A DNA stretch of 64,000 nucleotides from a virus. Shown here one piece after another: positions 24,149 through 32,029 of the stretch; within the stretch, counting starts at the first letter, position 1; each line of letters starts with the position of its first letter. Both the position numbers and the translations under genes were made by a program. The notes under the pieces are model-generated. The model saw only the letters and a list, made by a program, of their open reading frames with translations, searched no databases and was not told the origin of the DNA. The stretch covers positions 62,001 through 126,000 of the IMG/VR virus record IMGVR_UViG_3300032397_000003, one strand, 5' to 3'.

Positions 24149-25531
24149 ATGTCGGAGTTTGAAAAATTTATCCCTTCCGTGGAAGAGGATGAAAAATATG
24201 TATTACATTATATTTTAAAAAATCCAAAAGAACATTTTATAATAGATAAAGAAGATTTTATTTCAAACAATGGAAAGAAAGTTTATAATACTTTCTTTGA
24301 TTGTTTTAATAATTTAGGTATACAAACATTTGATAGAAGAGTTATACAAAAGAATTGTCCTTCTATAGATATTGAATATCTTAATAGTATTTTTGATAAA
24401 CAGAATCAAGATTTAAATCTTATAAAATCTTGTATTAAAAATATTAAAGATTATAAAGTAAAACTTCATATAGGTGAGACCGTAGAAAAATTCCTTGTAT
24501 CTACTACATCTAAAGGAGAGTTGAATTATGATACTATAAGAGGATTAGCTGATGGTATATTATATAATTCTATAAAACTAGATGATGATAAAACTGTTAG
24601 AACTTTTGAAGATTTATGTGACACCTATGAGGAGACTTTAGAGAAAAGAGAAAATGGTTTAAATAAAAGAACATATGGTTTTAATGTTATAGATAAGATG
24701 CTTATGAGACCAGCAGCTGCTGGAGAGATGACCACAGTATTTGGTATGAAAGGATCAGGAAAATCACTTCTTGTAAAGTGTATGGAAAATGTTTTAGTCA
24801 ATAAAGGTGTATGTGTTATATCAGTAAATCTTGAAATGGTAGAGGAAAGTAATATGGATAGATTGATGTCTATGGAAACTAATCTTTCACTTGAAGAACT
24901 TCTATCTGATAATAAATCAGAGGAGACAAAACAAATTATAAAAGATAATATAGAAACAAAAAGAAAAAGAAAAAACTATGCTTATTATGCAGAACCAATA
25001 ATGACTCTAAGTGACTTAGATGCATTCATATACAAGTGCAAACAGAAGTTCAAAGAAGCAGGAGTTTTACCTGAAGATGGTTATTGTGTACTTACAACAG
25101 ATTTAACAGAACAGATTGAGGAACTGTCAGGTAAGGCAGGAACAGAATTAAAACCCGGAGTGAATAGATTATTACAAATAACAAAGAAACATAATATTCA
25201 TACTATATGTACACTACAATCAAATGAAAATATTTTTAGATCCGGAAAATCTTTTGCCTCCCCTGAGGCTTGTGATAGTTTTACTTTACAACCGGAAGCG
25301 GTGGAAGGTGGTAGTGTCTACGCTGCTCGTAGTAGGATTGTAATGGCAATAAATAGACCACTAACTTTAAAGAGACGCTTCTTTCCGGCGAGAGAGGAGG
25401 AGTGGAATTTGGAGACGGACATCGTATTTTGTAGTATCGTGAAGCAGAACGATTCCCAATACCTCTCAAGGACGCCGTTCATCTTTGGGGGATCATCATT
25501 CAGATTGTTCCCTTATAAGAAGACAGACTAA
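24149..25531 (+). CDS. DnaB-like replicative helicase (SF4)
   Basis: 460 aa. The N-terminal helical domain (about 1-110) is followed by a RecA-type core: TYGFNVIDKMLMRPAAAGEMTTVFG, Walker A GMKGSGKS at 199-206, VISVNLEM, a Walker-B-like VLTTDLT, and a C-terminal SRTPFIFGGSSFRLFPY. It unwinds DNA 5' to 3' as a hexamer and would be loaded by the DnaC-like protein at 858. No primase (TOPRIM) domain is seen. The last 45 codons are clearly richer in G+C than the rest. Confidence 0.85.
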   Translation: MSEFEKFIPSVEEDEKYVLHYILKNPKEHFIIDKEDFISNNGKKVYNTFFDCFNNLGIQTFDRRVIQKNCPSIDIEYLNSIFDKQNQDLNLIKSCIKNIKDYKVKLHIGETVEKFLVSTTSKGELNYDTIRGLADGILYNSIKLDDDKTVRTFEDLCDTYEETLEKRENGLNKRTYGFNVIDKMLMRPAAAGEMTTVFGMKGSGKSLLVKCMENVLVNKGVCVISVNLEMVEESNMDRLMSMETNLSLEELLSDNKSEETKQIIKDNIETKRKRKNYAYYAEPIMTLSDLDAFIYKCKQKFKEAGVLPEDGYCVLTTDLTEQIEELSGKAGTELKPGVNRLLQITKKHNIHTICTLQSNENIFRSGKSFASPEACDSFTLQPEAVEGGSVYAARSRIVMAINRPLTLKRRFFPAREEEWNLETDIVFCSIVKQNDSQYLSRTPFIFGGSSFRLFPYKKTD

Positions 25532-25558
25532 TACTAATTAGAAAATAGGGGGAGTATA

Positions 25559-25720
25559 ATGGATAAGGATTATTACTGTAATAAAAGATGTATAAGAATA
25601 GATTCAGATTTTGAGATATGTAAGGATTGTACTAAAAGAAAGTTGTCTGGATTTGAAGACATACAAATGTGTAAAGAGTTTAATATAACCTATATCAGTG
25701 AGGATAAAGAATGTCAGTAG
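25559..25720 (+). CDS. small Cys-rich protein
   Basis: 53 aa with a strong AGGGGGAG site. Cys pairs CNKRC, CKDC and further Cys near the end suggest zinc binding. Overlaps the next gene by 10 nt. TACTAATTA lies just upstream (25533), a weak relative of the tail-operon word. Not recognised. Confidence 0.55.
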   Translation: MDKDYYCNKRCIRIDSDFEICKDCTKRKLSGFEDIQMCKEFNITYISEDKECQ

Positions 25721-25974
25721 CGTGTAATTTCAAGTGTGAGAAGTGTAATCAAATATTCGAGGTACATAAAGAAACGGCAACAGAAAACTTCGGGAGTTCT
25801 AGTAAATGTCCTTATTGTGGAGCGATTGAAACTTATAGAGTTTGGGGAATAGCGGATTTCTCCGTATCAGGAGGGATGTTGGGTAATAGTCTAAATGGTT
25901 ATGACTCGAATATAACCTACCATCCTTCAAACTATGGTAGATTTAAAGGAACTAAAATAAGAGGTATTAAATGA
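25711..25974 (+). CDS. FmdB-like zinc-ribbon protein
   Basis: 87 aa. CEKC ... CPYC spaced about 25 residues apart with an FEV segment between them, as in FmdB-type zinc ribbons; the rest is Gly/Ser/Asn-rich. Role unknown. Starts in the previous gene and its stop overlaps the next start (ATGA). Confidence 0.6.
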   Translation: MSVACNFKCEKCNQIFEVHKETATENFGSSSKCPYCGAIETYRVWGIADFSVSGGMLGNSLNGYDSNITYHPSNYGRFKGTKIRGIK

Positions 25975-26201
25975 TTATTTTTAAAGACTTGCCAAAAATA
26001 TCTGAAAAATTATTAGATGAACTTAAAGTAGGTGATATATTAAAACGTAAATCAGATGGTTGTTTTTATGAATTAAATAATATTACTGAGCATTCTGAAA
26101 CTCATAATTTTGTTTATAGTTTTTACGGATTTGCTGTTAAGATGTCTAAAAATCTTAAAGTTCATTTTGAAACAAATAACAGTTTATTTTTAGTTCACTA
26201 G
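25971..26201 (+). CDS. hypothetical protein
   Basis: 76 aa, ATGA overlap with the zinc-ribbon gene. LKVGDILKRKSDGCFYEL suggests a small beta-barrel. No further motif. Last gene before a promoter. Confidence 0.5.
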   Translation: MIIFKDLPKISEKLLDELKVGDILKRKSDGCFYELNNITEHSETHNFVYSFYGFAVKMSKNLKVHFETNNSLFLVH

Positions 26202-26218
26202 AAATATAACAGAAATTT

Positions 26219-26250
26219 TTTAATTATAACGAAAAATTCTATATATTATA
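26219..26250 (+). promoter_or_regulatory. bipartite phage promoter, copy 9
   Basis: TTTAATTAT at 26219 and ATTCTATATATTATA at 26236-26250 (one mismatch), starts 17 nt apart; upstream of an accessory run that includes the SET-domain gene. Confidence 0.72.
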
Positions 26251-26289
26251 GATATAGAAATAATTTAAATAAGGATAATAGGGATAACA

Positions 26290-26502
26290 ATGGTAATACA
26301 ATTAGATAGATTAAATTGTTTAGTTTGTGACAATAAATTAGAAATGATATCTTTAGATGGTAAGTGTTTTCCTAAAGGAACTATATATTTGCAATCTGTA
26401 AAAATTCCTTTAGAGAATACTCCTCTAAGATATCATAGTTTCTTTTGTGATAAATGTGAGAGTATAACTAAATGCTTAACAATAGTATCTGAAGATAATT
26501 AA
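26290..26502 (+). CDS. small zinc-finger-like protein
   Basis: 70 aa. CLVC near the N-end and CDKC near the C-end could bind one zinc. No clear upstream ribosome site beyond AAGGATAATAGGG. First gene after the promoter. Not recognised. Confidence 0.52.
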   Translation: MVIQLDRLNCLVCDNKLEMISLDGKCFPKGTIYLQSVKIPLENTPLRYHSFFCDKCESITKCLTIVSEDN

Positions 26503-26514
26503 GGAGAAATAAAA

Positions 26515-26625
26515 ATGAAAGAAGTTACGGCTTTAAGTATTGGAATAATGGTAGGTGTGATAGATTGTTTATTTATTATTTATTTGATTGCTAAAGTATC
26601 TTTTCTACATGTGTTAATTATATGA
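26515..26625 (+). CDS. single-pass membrane peptide
   Basis: 36 aa with AAGGAG 10 nt upstream. One long hydrophobic segment covers about residues 6-34. Overlaps the next start (ATGA). Role unknown. Confidence 0.5.
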   Translation: MKEVTALSIGIMVGVIDCLFIIYLIAKVSFLHVLII

Positions 26626-27011
26626 GTTACAAAAGATTAGTCTTAAACAGAATTAAAACGCCTGATGGCACCCTACTTACTTCATATCATCAACATGATT
26701 ATGTAACGTATGTTGATGATAATGGATTAGAATATATGGTAGATGGGGGTTCTTTTTATGCAAGAAGAAATGTTCATGATGATTTTCCTTATGAAGAACT
26801 TTCTATCTATGAATGTGCCCCGTTTGAAATAATTAGAAAGGTCCTATCTTGGGGAACAAGAGGACAAAAAGTAGATAAGCCTCTTATATGGATTGTACTA
26901 GAGGATATGGAAACAGATCATATTGAAAAATGTTTAGAAATTCCTAACATTGATAAGATGTATAAAGATTTCTTTGAGAAAGAATTAAAGTATAGGGGTA
27001 TGGTTAGGTGA
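26622..27011 (+). CDS. conserved-looking phage protein of unknown function
   Basis: 129 aa. LNRIKTPDGTLLTSYHQHDYVTY and YMVDGGSFYARR (about residues 7-47) look like a compact conserved phage domain with His and Asp residues. ATGA/GTGA overlaps on both sides place it in one translation unit with the SET protein. Confidence 0.6.
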   Translation: MSYKRLVLNRIKTPDGTLLTSYHQHDYVTYVDDNGLEYMVDGGSFYARRNVHDDFPYEELSIYECAPFEIIRKVLSWGTRGQKVDKPLIWIVLEDMETDHIEKCLEIPNIDKMYKDFFEKELKYRGMVR

Positions 27012-27493
27012 GACAGAATGTTGATGTGTATAAAGAAATGAGGGTAGATGATGAGAGAAGATTCTACCCTTCTTATTATCCAGTTGCAAAACATGAACCA
27101 TTGAATAGTAATTTTACAATACTAGAGAGTCCAGAAGATATTGGATATGGTTTGATAAGTTTAGTTTCTTTTGAACCCACTGATTTAATTGCTCAATGTA
27201 TGGGAGTTGCTATTGATTTTCAAACTTTACATTCTTTAGAGCACAAAGAAAATATTTTTTACCATGATCCATTCTTTAGTGGGTATCTCCTTCATTCATG
27301 TCAACCAAATGCAAAATTAGATATGTCTAATTTTACTTTACACGCTGTAGAGCATATATCTGCTTTTTCATTGATTACAATTGATTATAATGCTACAGAG
27401 AAAAAATTATATCAAGGTTTCGATTGTCTGTGTGGACATGATTGTTGTAAAGGATGGATTGGGGGGTATTCTTATAAGGAGGAAAGTAGATGA
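27008..27493 (+). CDS. SET-domain protein (protein-lysine methyltransferase-like)
   Basis: 161 aa, GTG start overlapping the previous stop. It carries the SET core: YGLISLVSF (about 47-55), LLHSCQPNAKL with the HSCxPN-type motif at 96-101, ITIDYN (about 124-128), and a post-SET-like tail CLCGHDCCKGWIGGY (140-154). SET enzymes bind S-adenosylmethionine and methylate lysines in proteins. The target is unknown; host or phage DNA-binding or ribosomal proteins are candidates. Such genes are uncommon in phages. Confidence 0.75.
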   Translation: MRQNVDVYKEMRVDDERRFYPSYYPVAKHEPLNSNFTILESPEDIGYGLISLVSFEPTDLIAQCMGVAIDFQTLHSLEHKENIFYHDPFFSGYLLHSCQPNAKLDMSNFTLHAVEHISAFSLITIDYNATEKKLYQGFDCLCGHDCCKGWIGGYSYKEESR

Positions 27494-27627
27494 TAAATGG
27501 AATAGCAATAATTGTAAGTATACTTGCAATGGCTATATGTGCTTTGAAGGGTAATGATACTCTTGTAATAATGAATGGCTTCTTGCTTATCTTTAATGTG
27601 ATATTATTAGTTATGAGGGATAAATAA
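27490..27627 (+). CDS. two-pass small membrane protein
   Basis: 45 aa, ATGA overlap with the SET gene. Two hydrophobic segments (about 3-18 and 24-41) separated by KGNDT. No motif. Ends just before a promoter. Confidence 0.5.
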   Translation: MINGIAIIVSILAMAICALKGNDTLVIMNGFLLIFNVILLVMRDK

Positions 27628-27642
27628 TATTTCAAATTTAAA

Positions 27643-27674
27643 TTTAATTTTTAATGGAATTTCTATATATTGTA
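27643..27674 (+). promoter_or_regulatory. bipartite phage promoter, copy 10
   Basis: TTTAATTTTT at 27643 and TTTCTATATATTGTA at 27660-27674 (one mismatch), starts 17 nt apart; a long 5' leader of about 80 nt follows. Confidence 0.72.
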
Positions 27675-27709
27675 AGTATAAAAATAATTTAGGGTTGTAG
27701 CACAAGTAA

Positions 27710-27726
27710 ATTGTTGTGACAACAAT
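27710..27726 (+). promoter_or_regulatory. perfect palindrome, possible operator
   Basis: ATTGTTGT-G-ACAACAAT, two 8-nt arms around one base, about 36 nt past the promoter core and 27 nt before the next gene. Suits a dimeric repressor, or a small RNA hairpin. Confidence 0.45.
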
Positions 27727-27752
27727 AAACCAATATATTAAAGGAGGTAAAA

Positions 27753-28223
27753 ATGCAATATCTAAAGAGTCACATGGATCAAAAATGTCGTCCTTATGCA
27801 TCTAAAGCTATAAGGGAAGGTTGTAATATATTAGAAATAGATTTACAAATGGCACAAGGAGAAATAGTTTTAGGACATAATTTTAGACCTCCATTAAAGA
27901 TGCTTTTTGACTGTACTCTTGATGAATATCTACATAGAATAGCAGAATCACATCCTGGAGTAAAAGTAATAGTTCAATTAGATATTAAAGAAATATGTAT
28001 TACTTCTAAGGGTATGAAAAACTTTTCTAAAAAATTGGCAGATCAACTTATTCCATATTTTAATGGCAACATTGAAATAATTGTTTCAGCTAATTCGGGT
28101 TTTAATCGTTTAAAAACTCTTGAATATGTAAGGTCATATCTAAATACTTCTGGTTGGCCAGCCCCTATATGGTACGAATGGAGAGAAGGAAAGGATATTA
28201 AAACGGTTGATTTATGGAGATGA
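27753..28223 (+). CDS. PLC/GDPD-like TIM-barrel fragment or small protein
   Basis: 156 aa, strong AAGGAGG site. ILEIDLQMAQGEIVLGHN (about 26-43) resembles the E-x-D ... G-H segment of glycerophosphodiester phosphodiesterases; KVIVQLDIKE and IEIIVSANS are later strands. It is shorter than the usual 230-300 aa, so it may be a minimal or truncated member. The only gene in the window with a long leader holding a palindrome, so regulation may be special. Confidence 0.42.
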   Translation: MQYLKSHMDQKCRPYASKAIREGCNILEIDLQMAQGEIVLGHNFRPPLKMLFDCTLDEYLHRIAESHPGVKVIVQLDIKEICITSKGMKNFSKKLADQLIPYFNGNIEIIVSANSGFNRLKTLEYVRSYLNTSGWPAPIWYEWREGKDIKTVDLWR

Positions 28224-28393
28224 AACGTGAAGACTATAGTAAGGCATTTGATAGATATCGGATAGTCCTTGCACAGCATAAGATACATGGTAGAGATAAG
28301 ATTATAGGCTTAATGTTTTATGGATATTCTGAAGAGGTGTCAAAAAAAATCATAGAAAAATGGAATGAGTGTTACTCAGGGGGGAGTCTATGA
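28220..28393 (+). CDS. small hypothetical protein
   Basis: 57 aa, start overlapping the previous stop (ATGA); an in-frame ATG lies 6 nt earlier. Basic, helical. Overlaps the next start. Not recognised. Confidence 0.48.
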   Translation: MKREDYSKAFDRYRIVLAQHKIHGRDKIIGLMFYGYSEEVSKKIIEKWNECYSGGSL

Positions 28394-28611
28394 ACAAAGC
28401 AAGAAATAACTTTTATAATATTTTTATAAAACCAAAAGAATTAACAAGTGAAGATTTAGTGAATATTCATAATTATATATCTGAACTTGAAGCAGATAAA
28501 GCGGAGTTAATAGAATTTGTGGAGGAGATTCAAAATAGTTTTTCTATTTATACATATGACGAATTTAAGGATTGGAATGATAGAGTAAACAAATTCAAGG
28601 AGGAAAGATGA
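28390..28611 (+). CDS. small helical protein
   Basis: 73 aa from the ATG at 28390, chosen because of GGGGGGAG 5 nt upstream; an in-frame upstream codon at 28369 has none. ISELEADKAELIEFVEEI suggests a coiled coil. Overlaps the next gene by 4 nt. Not recognised. Confidence 0.55.
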   Translation: MNKARNNFYNIFIKPKELTSEDLVNIHNYISELEADKAELIEFVEEIQNSFSIYTYDEFKDWNDRVNKFKEER

Positions 28612-28931
28612 AATGTGAAGATTGTAATTGTTTCTATCATAGAAGACAAAAGGAGAAAGAAATGGAAAAACAAAAGTTTCAGTTTGAGAGTGTTGAAGCA
28701 TTTCAAATATATGATAATCAAATAAATAGCAGTACATATAATGAAAGATTAAAACGAGCTATTCAGTATGGTTACATCCGCAAATCAGAACTTGAAACAC
28801 TGGTTGAGGAAGCGGAAGAGATTTATGATGAAGCGTTTGATGATAAAAGTACAAAATATACAGCATTGGAAATGAAGCAATATCACGCAATTCAAGCCTT
28901 AAAAAAAGATCATCCGGAGTTTAAGAAATGA
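28608..28931 (+). CDS. hypothetical protein with N-terminal Cys pair
   Basis: 107 aa. CEDCNC at residues 3-8, then a long charged helical region with LETLVEEAEEIYDEAF. Possibly zinc-binding at the N-end. Overlaps on both sides. Not recognised. Confidence 0.55.
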   Translation: MKCEDCNCFYHRRQKEKEMEKQKFQFESVEAFQIYDNQINSSTYNERLKRAIQYGYIRKSELETLVEEAEEIYDEAFDDKSTKYTALEMKQYHAIQALKKDHPEFKK

Positions 28932-29080
28932 TAACTGAATGTAAAAACTGTGTACTACAAAGAAACTTTGAATGCCCTCAGTATTTGGGAGAAGCTGTTG
29001 GATGGCGATGGTTCACAAGAACAGATGATTCTTGGAAAGATTGTTATAAGAATTATTTAGCTAAGAAAGAATTAGATTAA
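28928..29080 (+). CDS. small Cys/Trp-containing protein
   Basis: 50 aa, ATGA overlap. CKNC near the N-end, a further Cys pair, and a GWRWFT stretch. The composition suggests a small zinc-binding fold. Not recognised. Confidence 0.5.
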   Translation: MITECKNCVLQRNFECPQYLGEAVGWRWFTRTDDSWKDCYKNYLAKKELD

Positions 29081-29097
29081 AATTTAGGAGAAGTAAA

Positions 29098-29454
29098 ATG
29101 AAAAAATACATAGCAATAGTAATAATATTAGCGATATCAATAGGAATCAATATATGGTTCTTTGCGGGTAAAGGGATTCAGATTTATAATTATACCAGAA
29201 ATATAAATCATCAGGAACAATATCAACAGCAATGGCAGGGGATGCTATCTATCAATCAGTTTATGACTCAGGGAAATACTCTCGAGTGGAAACTTGTTAA
29301 ATGCTTGTTAGAAGATGTACCTGCAGAACTAAATAAATTGCACCCAATATCTAGTCTATATTGTAAGATTACTCTACATTCTAATTCAGCATGGGTTGAT
29401 CTAATTTATCCAGATATTTTTACTAAAACAAAAGATGTAGAGGTTAAGAAATAA
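29098..29454 (+). CDS. membrane-anchored protein
   Basis: 118 aa, TTAGGAG site. One N-terminal membrane segment (about 4-24), the rest polar, with two Cys (KCLLED, YCKIT) that could form a disulfide outside the cytoplasm. First of a group of membrane or export proteins leading to the phospholipase gene. Role unknown; a spanin-like or holin-accessory role is only a possibility. Confidence 0.55.
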   Translation: MKKYIAIVIILAISIGINIWFFAGKGIQIYNYTRNINHQEQYQQQWQGMLSINQFMTQGNTLEWKLVKCLLEDVPAELNKLHPISSLYCKITLHSNSAWVDLIYPDIFTKTKDVEVKK

Positions 29455-29703
29455 ATGTTTTACGAAGGTGATGAAGTTAGAACTTGTTCTAAAGTCACTC
29501 AGAAGACTAAAGATATTCTAGTTGCTAATGGTATTAAACCCGGACAGAAAGGAATAGTTATATCTGAAGTAACCATAGTAACTGTTAATTTCGGTGGTAA
29601 AATAGTAACCTTAGATGAAAATGCTATAGAGTCTATTCTTGAGTATAAACCTAATAATAACTTTGATCTAGATGATTTAAAAGGATTATTTGGAATGAAA
29701 TAA
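29455..29703 (+). CDS. KOW/SH3-like small protein
   Basis: 82 aa, starting right after the previous stop. GIKPGQKGIVISEVTIVTVNFGGK fits a small SH3/KOW-type beta barrel, often RNA- or ribosome-binding. Cytoplasmic. Role unknown. Confidence 0.5.
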   Translation: MFYEGDEVRTCSKVTQKTKDILVANGIKPGQKGIVISEVTIVTVNFGGKIVTLDENAIESILEYKPNNNFDLDDLKGLFGMK

Positions 29704-29715
29704 TAAGGAGGAAGA

Positions 29716-30039
29716 ATGAATAAAAAATATTTAATAGTAATACTATCTTTAATTATGTTTTCAATAATTCTTGGTTTATGTATAGCGTTTTATACGCACG
29801 ATAAAATAAATAAATTTGAAGCAAAACTTAAAGAAACTTATTCTGAAGTAGTATATATTAAAAATAGTCAATTTATAGTCTCAGATAAAAAAGGAGATAT
29901 TCATTTAATAAATATGTCAGGTAAAACTCAAATCTTACTTTCTCTACAGGACATCGAAAGTGGATTAAATAGAGATTTCACTCTAAAGGATATTAGTAAA
30001 CCAGATTTAAAATTAAAGCATAATTTTACTAATAAATAA
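29716..30039 (+). CDS. membrane-anchored protein
   Basis: 107 aa, AAGGAGGA site. N-terminal membrane segment (about 5-24), then a polar, probably periplasmic part. 14 nt before the phospholipase gene, and its last codons contain the TACTAATAA word. Possible lysis or envelope role; not recognised. Confidence 0.52.
   Translation: MNKKYLIVILSLIMFSIILGLCIAFYTHDKINKFEAKLKETYSEVVYIKNSQFIVSDKKGDIHLINMSGKTQILLSLQDIESGLNRDFTLKDISKPDLKLKHNFTNK
30028..30036 (+). promoter_or_regulatory. possible late promoter before the phospholipase gene
   Basis: TACTAATAA followed by ATAATAAAGAGGG, 17 nt before the start at 30054. Almost the same stretch precedes the gp25-like gene on the other strand (45288-45296). 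Confidence 0.35.
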
Positions 30040-30053
30040 TAAAGAGGGTAAAG

Positions 30054-30860
30054 ATGAAAAAATGGTTATGGATTTTTAGTGGATTACTGTTATGCTATAC
30101 TGTATTATGTATTAGTCTTGCTAATAAGGGATTTGGAGCAGAATATGAAGAAAGTGTAACTAAATATAAAGATAACTATTTTTTGTTTGGTGATAAAGAA
30201 GCTCAAACAAAAGTACAGGTTTCGGTAAAATATAATATTCTTTATCCTTCTGAAACAGGATTTAATTTAGGATATACCCAAACAAGTAACTGGATTGTTT
30301 ATAGTGGAAGAGATACCTTTTATACAATGTATCAACCGGAAGCATTTTTTAATTTTGAATCAGGTAAAAATATATTTAAAGATTATATTATTCCTTATGT
30401 GGATTATATTCAAGTATCTCCTATATGTCATAATAGTACTGGAGTAGAAGGGGATAATCATAGAAGTATAAATATATATTATGCACAAGTACAAGCATCG
30501 ATTGGTGATGTATATAACTTTGGATTAAATCTAAAAGGTTTTGGTTATTATACAATAGCAGATAAAAATAAAGATATAAGAGACTACAAAGGATACTACG
30601 AGGCAAAGTTATTTTTTAAGTTAAAAAGTAAAACAGTTGAATACTTAGATAAAGAAGAATTAGCATTTTCATTTGGTGGTTATGATAAATCGGATTATGA
30701 TCATACAAGAAAAGGTTGGTTTTGTATAGAGGCTAGATTTAGAATCATAACAACGTATGTACAACCAAAACTATTTTGCCAATTTTATCGGGGGTATAAT
30801 GAGTTCATGGTCCAGTACAACAAAAAAACAAACTCTGTTCGTGTAGGTTTAGTATTTTAA
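30054..30860 (+). CDS. outer-membrane phospholipase A (OMPLA/PldA-like)
   Basis: 268 aa, GAGGG site. Signal peptide at 1-29 (ISLANKGFGA). The catalytic pattern of OMPLA is intact: His126-x-Ser128 in CHNSTG, and Asn140 in HRSINIYY, 14 residues after the His, the same spacing as His142/Ser144/Asn156 of E. coli PldA. YQPEAFF and the C-terminal YNKKTNSVRVGLVF with a terminal Phe fit an outer-membrane beta-barrel. It would hydrolyse outer-membrane phospholipids. In a phage this suggests a lysis step or envelope change; acquisition from a host pldA is likely. Confidence 0.82.
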   Translation: MKKWLWIFSGLLLCYTVLCISLANKGFGAEYEESVTKYKDNYFLFGDKEAQTKVQVSVKYNILYPSETGFNLGYTQTSNWIVYSGRDTFYTMYQPEAFFNFESGKNIFKDYIIPYVDYIQVSPICHNSTGVEGDNHRSINIYYAQVQASIGDVYNFGLNLKGFGYYTIADKNKDIRDYKGYYEAKLFFKLKSKTVEYLDKEELAFSFGGYDKSDYDHTRKGWFCIEARFRIITTYVQPKLFCQFYRGYNEFMVQYNKKTNSVRVGLVF

Positions 30861-30873
30861 AGAGGTAGATTAA

Positions 30874-31290
30874 ATGGTAGTTAAAGAAAAGAAAACAATA
30901 CTCAATCTAGGCTATGCACAATTATGGACAGCAGCTACGGTGATAGCGGGATTACTTGGTACTCTTTATGCAGCTGGAATAAAAACAGAAACAGAAATTA
31001 AGAAATTTGAGTTGATGAAACAAGCTCAGAAGTATGAAGATCAAATAGCTGAAATAAAAACAATTTCAAGAGAATTTGAAGCAGATGCAATTTTCTTTAA
31101 AAGCCAATATATAAAAACTCATGCAAGATTGAGTGTATGTATGAAAGAGGACATTTCAAAATATCCATTAGAAAAATTAACTTCTCCATTTTTAGCTAAA
31201 GTAAAAACCTCTTCCACAGAAGAAACCTCGGTTAAGTTTAACGAGAAAGAAATTATTCCTGTCCTGAAGTTACAGAGGAAAAAGAAATAA
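30874..31290 (+). CDS. membrane-anchored coiled-coil protein, i-spanin-like topology
   Basis: 138 aa, AAGAGG site, 13 nt after the phospholipase gene. A membrane segment (about 13-33) is followed by a charged helical region (35-75) and a Pro/Ser-containing basic tail. This N-in, coiled-coil-out layout is like inner-membrane spanins, but no sequence family is recognised. Confidence 0.5.
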   Translation: MVVKEKKTILNLGYAQLWTAATVIAGLLGTLYAAGIKTETEIKKFELMKQAQKYEDQIAEIKTISREFEADAIFFKSQYIKTHARLSVCMKEDISKYPLEKLTSPFLAKVKTSSTEETSVKFNEKEIIPVLKLQRKKK

Positions 31291-31324
31291 CCTACTAATT
31301 ATCTAAAATAGTTGGGGGTTATAT

Positions 31325-31819
31325 ATGAGTAGGATATTTATAGGAGTGGATAATGGGGTCTCAGGAAGTGTGGGAATTATCTCCGATGAAGAGGTATTAT
31401 TTTTTCTAACCCCAGTTAAACTTTGTACCAACTATCAAAAGAAAGCAAAGCAGTTAAATAGAATAGATTTTCCCGCTTTAATAGAAATATTTAAAAATTA
31501 TCAAGAATTAGATGTAAAGGCTATACTGGAAAGACCGATGGTCAATCCCACAAGATTTGAAGCTACAGCATCAGCACTTAGAGCATTTGAAGCTACTCTT
31601 ATTGTATTAGAAGAATTAAATATTTCTCATGAATTTGTAGATAGTAAACAATGGCAAAAAGAAATGCTTCCAAGTGGATTGAAAGGATCAGAGCAACAAA
31701 AGAAAGCTTCTATGGATGTTGCTTGTAGAATGTTTCCTCAATTCAAAGAAGATATTATTAAACATAAAGATGGGGATGGTCTTCTTATTGCTGAATGGGC
31801 TAGAAGGAATAATCTATGA
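31325..31819 (+). CDS. RuvC-like Holliday junction resolvase
   Basis: 164 aa, GTTGGGGG-type site. RNase H-fold acidic residues fit the RuvC set: Asp9 (FIGVDNGVSG), Glu69 (ILERPM), and Asp149/Asp151 (KDGDGLLIAEW). VDSKQWQKEMLPSG is a typical segment of RuvC-like proteins. It would resolve branched DNA before packaging. The upstream gap has TACTAATTA (31293), a weak late-motif relative. Confidence 0.8.
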   Translation: MSRIFIGVDNGVSGSVGIISDEEVLFFLTPVKLCTNYQKKAKQLNRIDFPALIEIFKNYQELDVKAILERPMVNPTRFEATASALRAFEATLIVLEELNISHEFVDSKQWQKEMLPSGLKGSEQQKKASMDVACRMFPQFKEDIIKHKDGDGLLIAEWARRNNL

Positions 31820-32019
31820 GTCACCTTTACGAAACAAGCACTAAAGAAAAATTAGAATTATTTTGTGAGATAAGAAATATTATACGCGATTGTATTGGTG
31901 ATTGTGGAAATAACAATTTAATTGTTTTTAAAATAATGATGTTATTAGATGAAAAGACACTAGAGAAAGATATCAGATTAAGAAGAGCTTTAGACCAAAT
32001 TAACCACTCTAGTAATTAA
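31816..32019 (+). CDS. small hypothetical protein
   Basis: 67 aa, ATGA overlap with the resolvase gene. Two Cys in the CIGDCG stretch, helical ends. Not recognised. Confidence 0.52.
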   Translation: MSHLYETSTKEKLELFCEIRNIIRDCIGDCGNNNLIVFKIMMLLDEKTLEKDIRLRRALDQINHSSN

Positions 32020-32029
32020 AGGGGAAAGT

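Noticed and set aside
30421-30606. 61-aa - strand ORF inside the phospholipase gene
   Set aside because: Shadow frame rich in Tyr/Leu from the complement of a beta-barrel gene.
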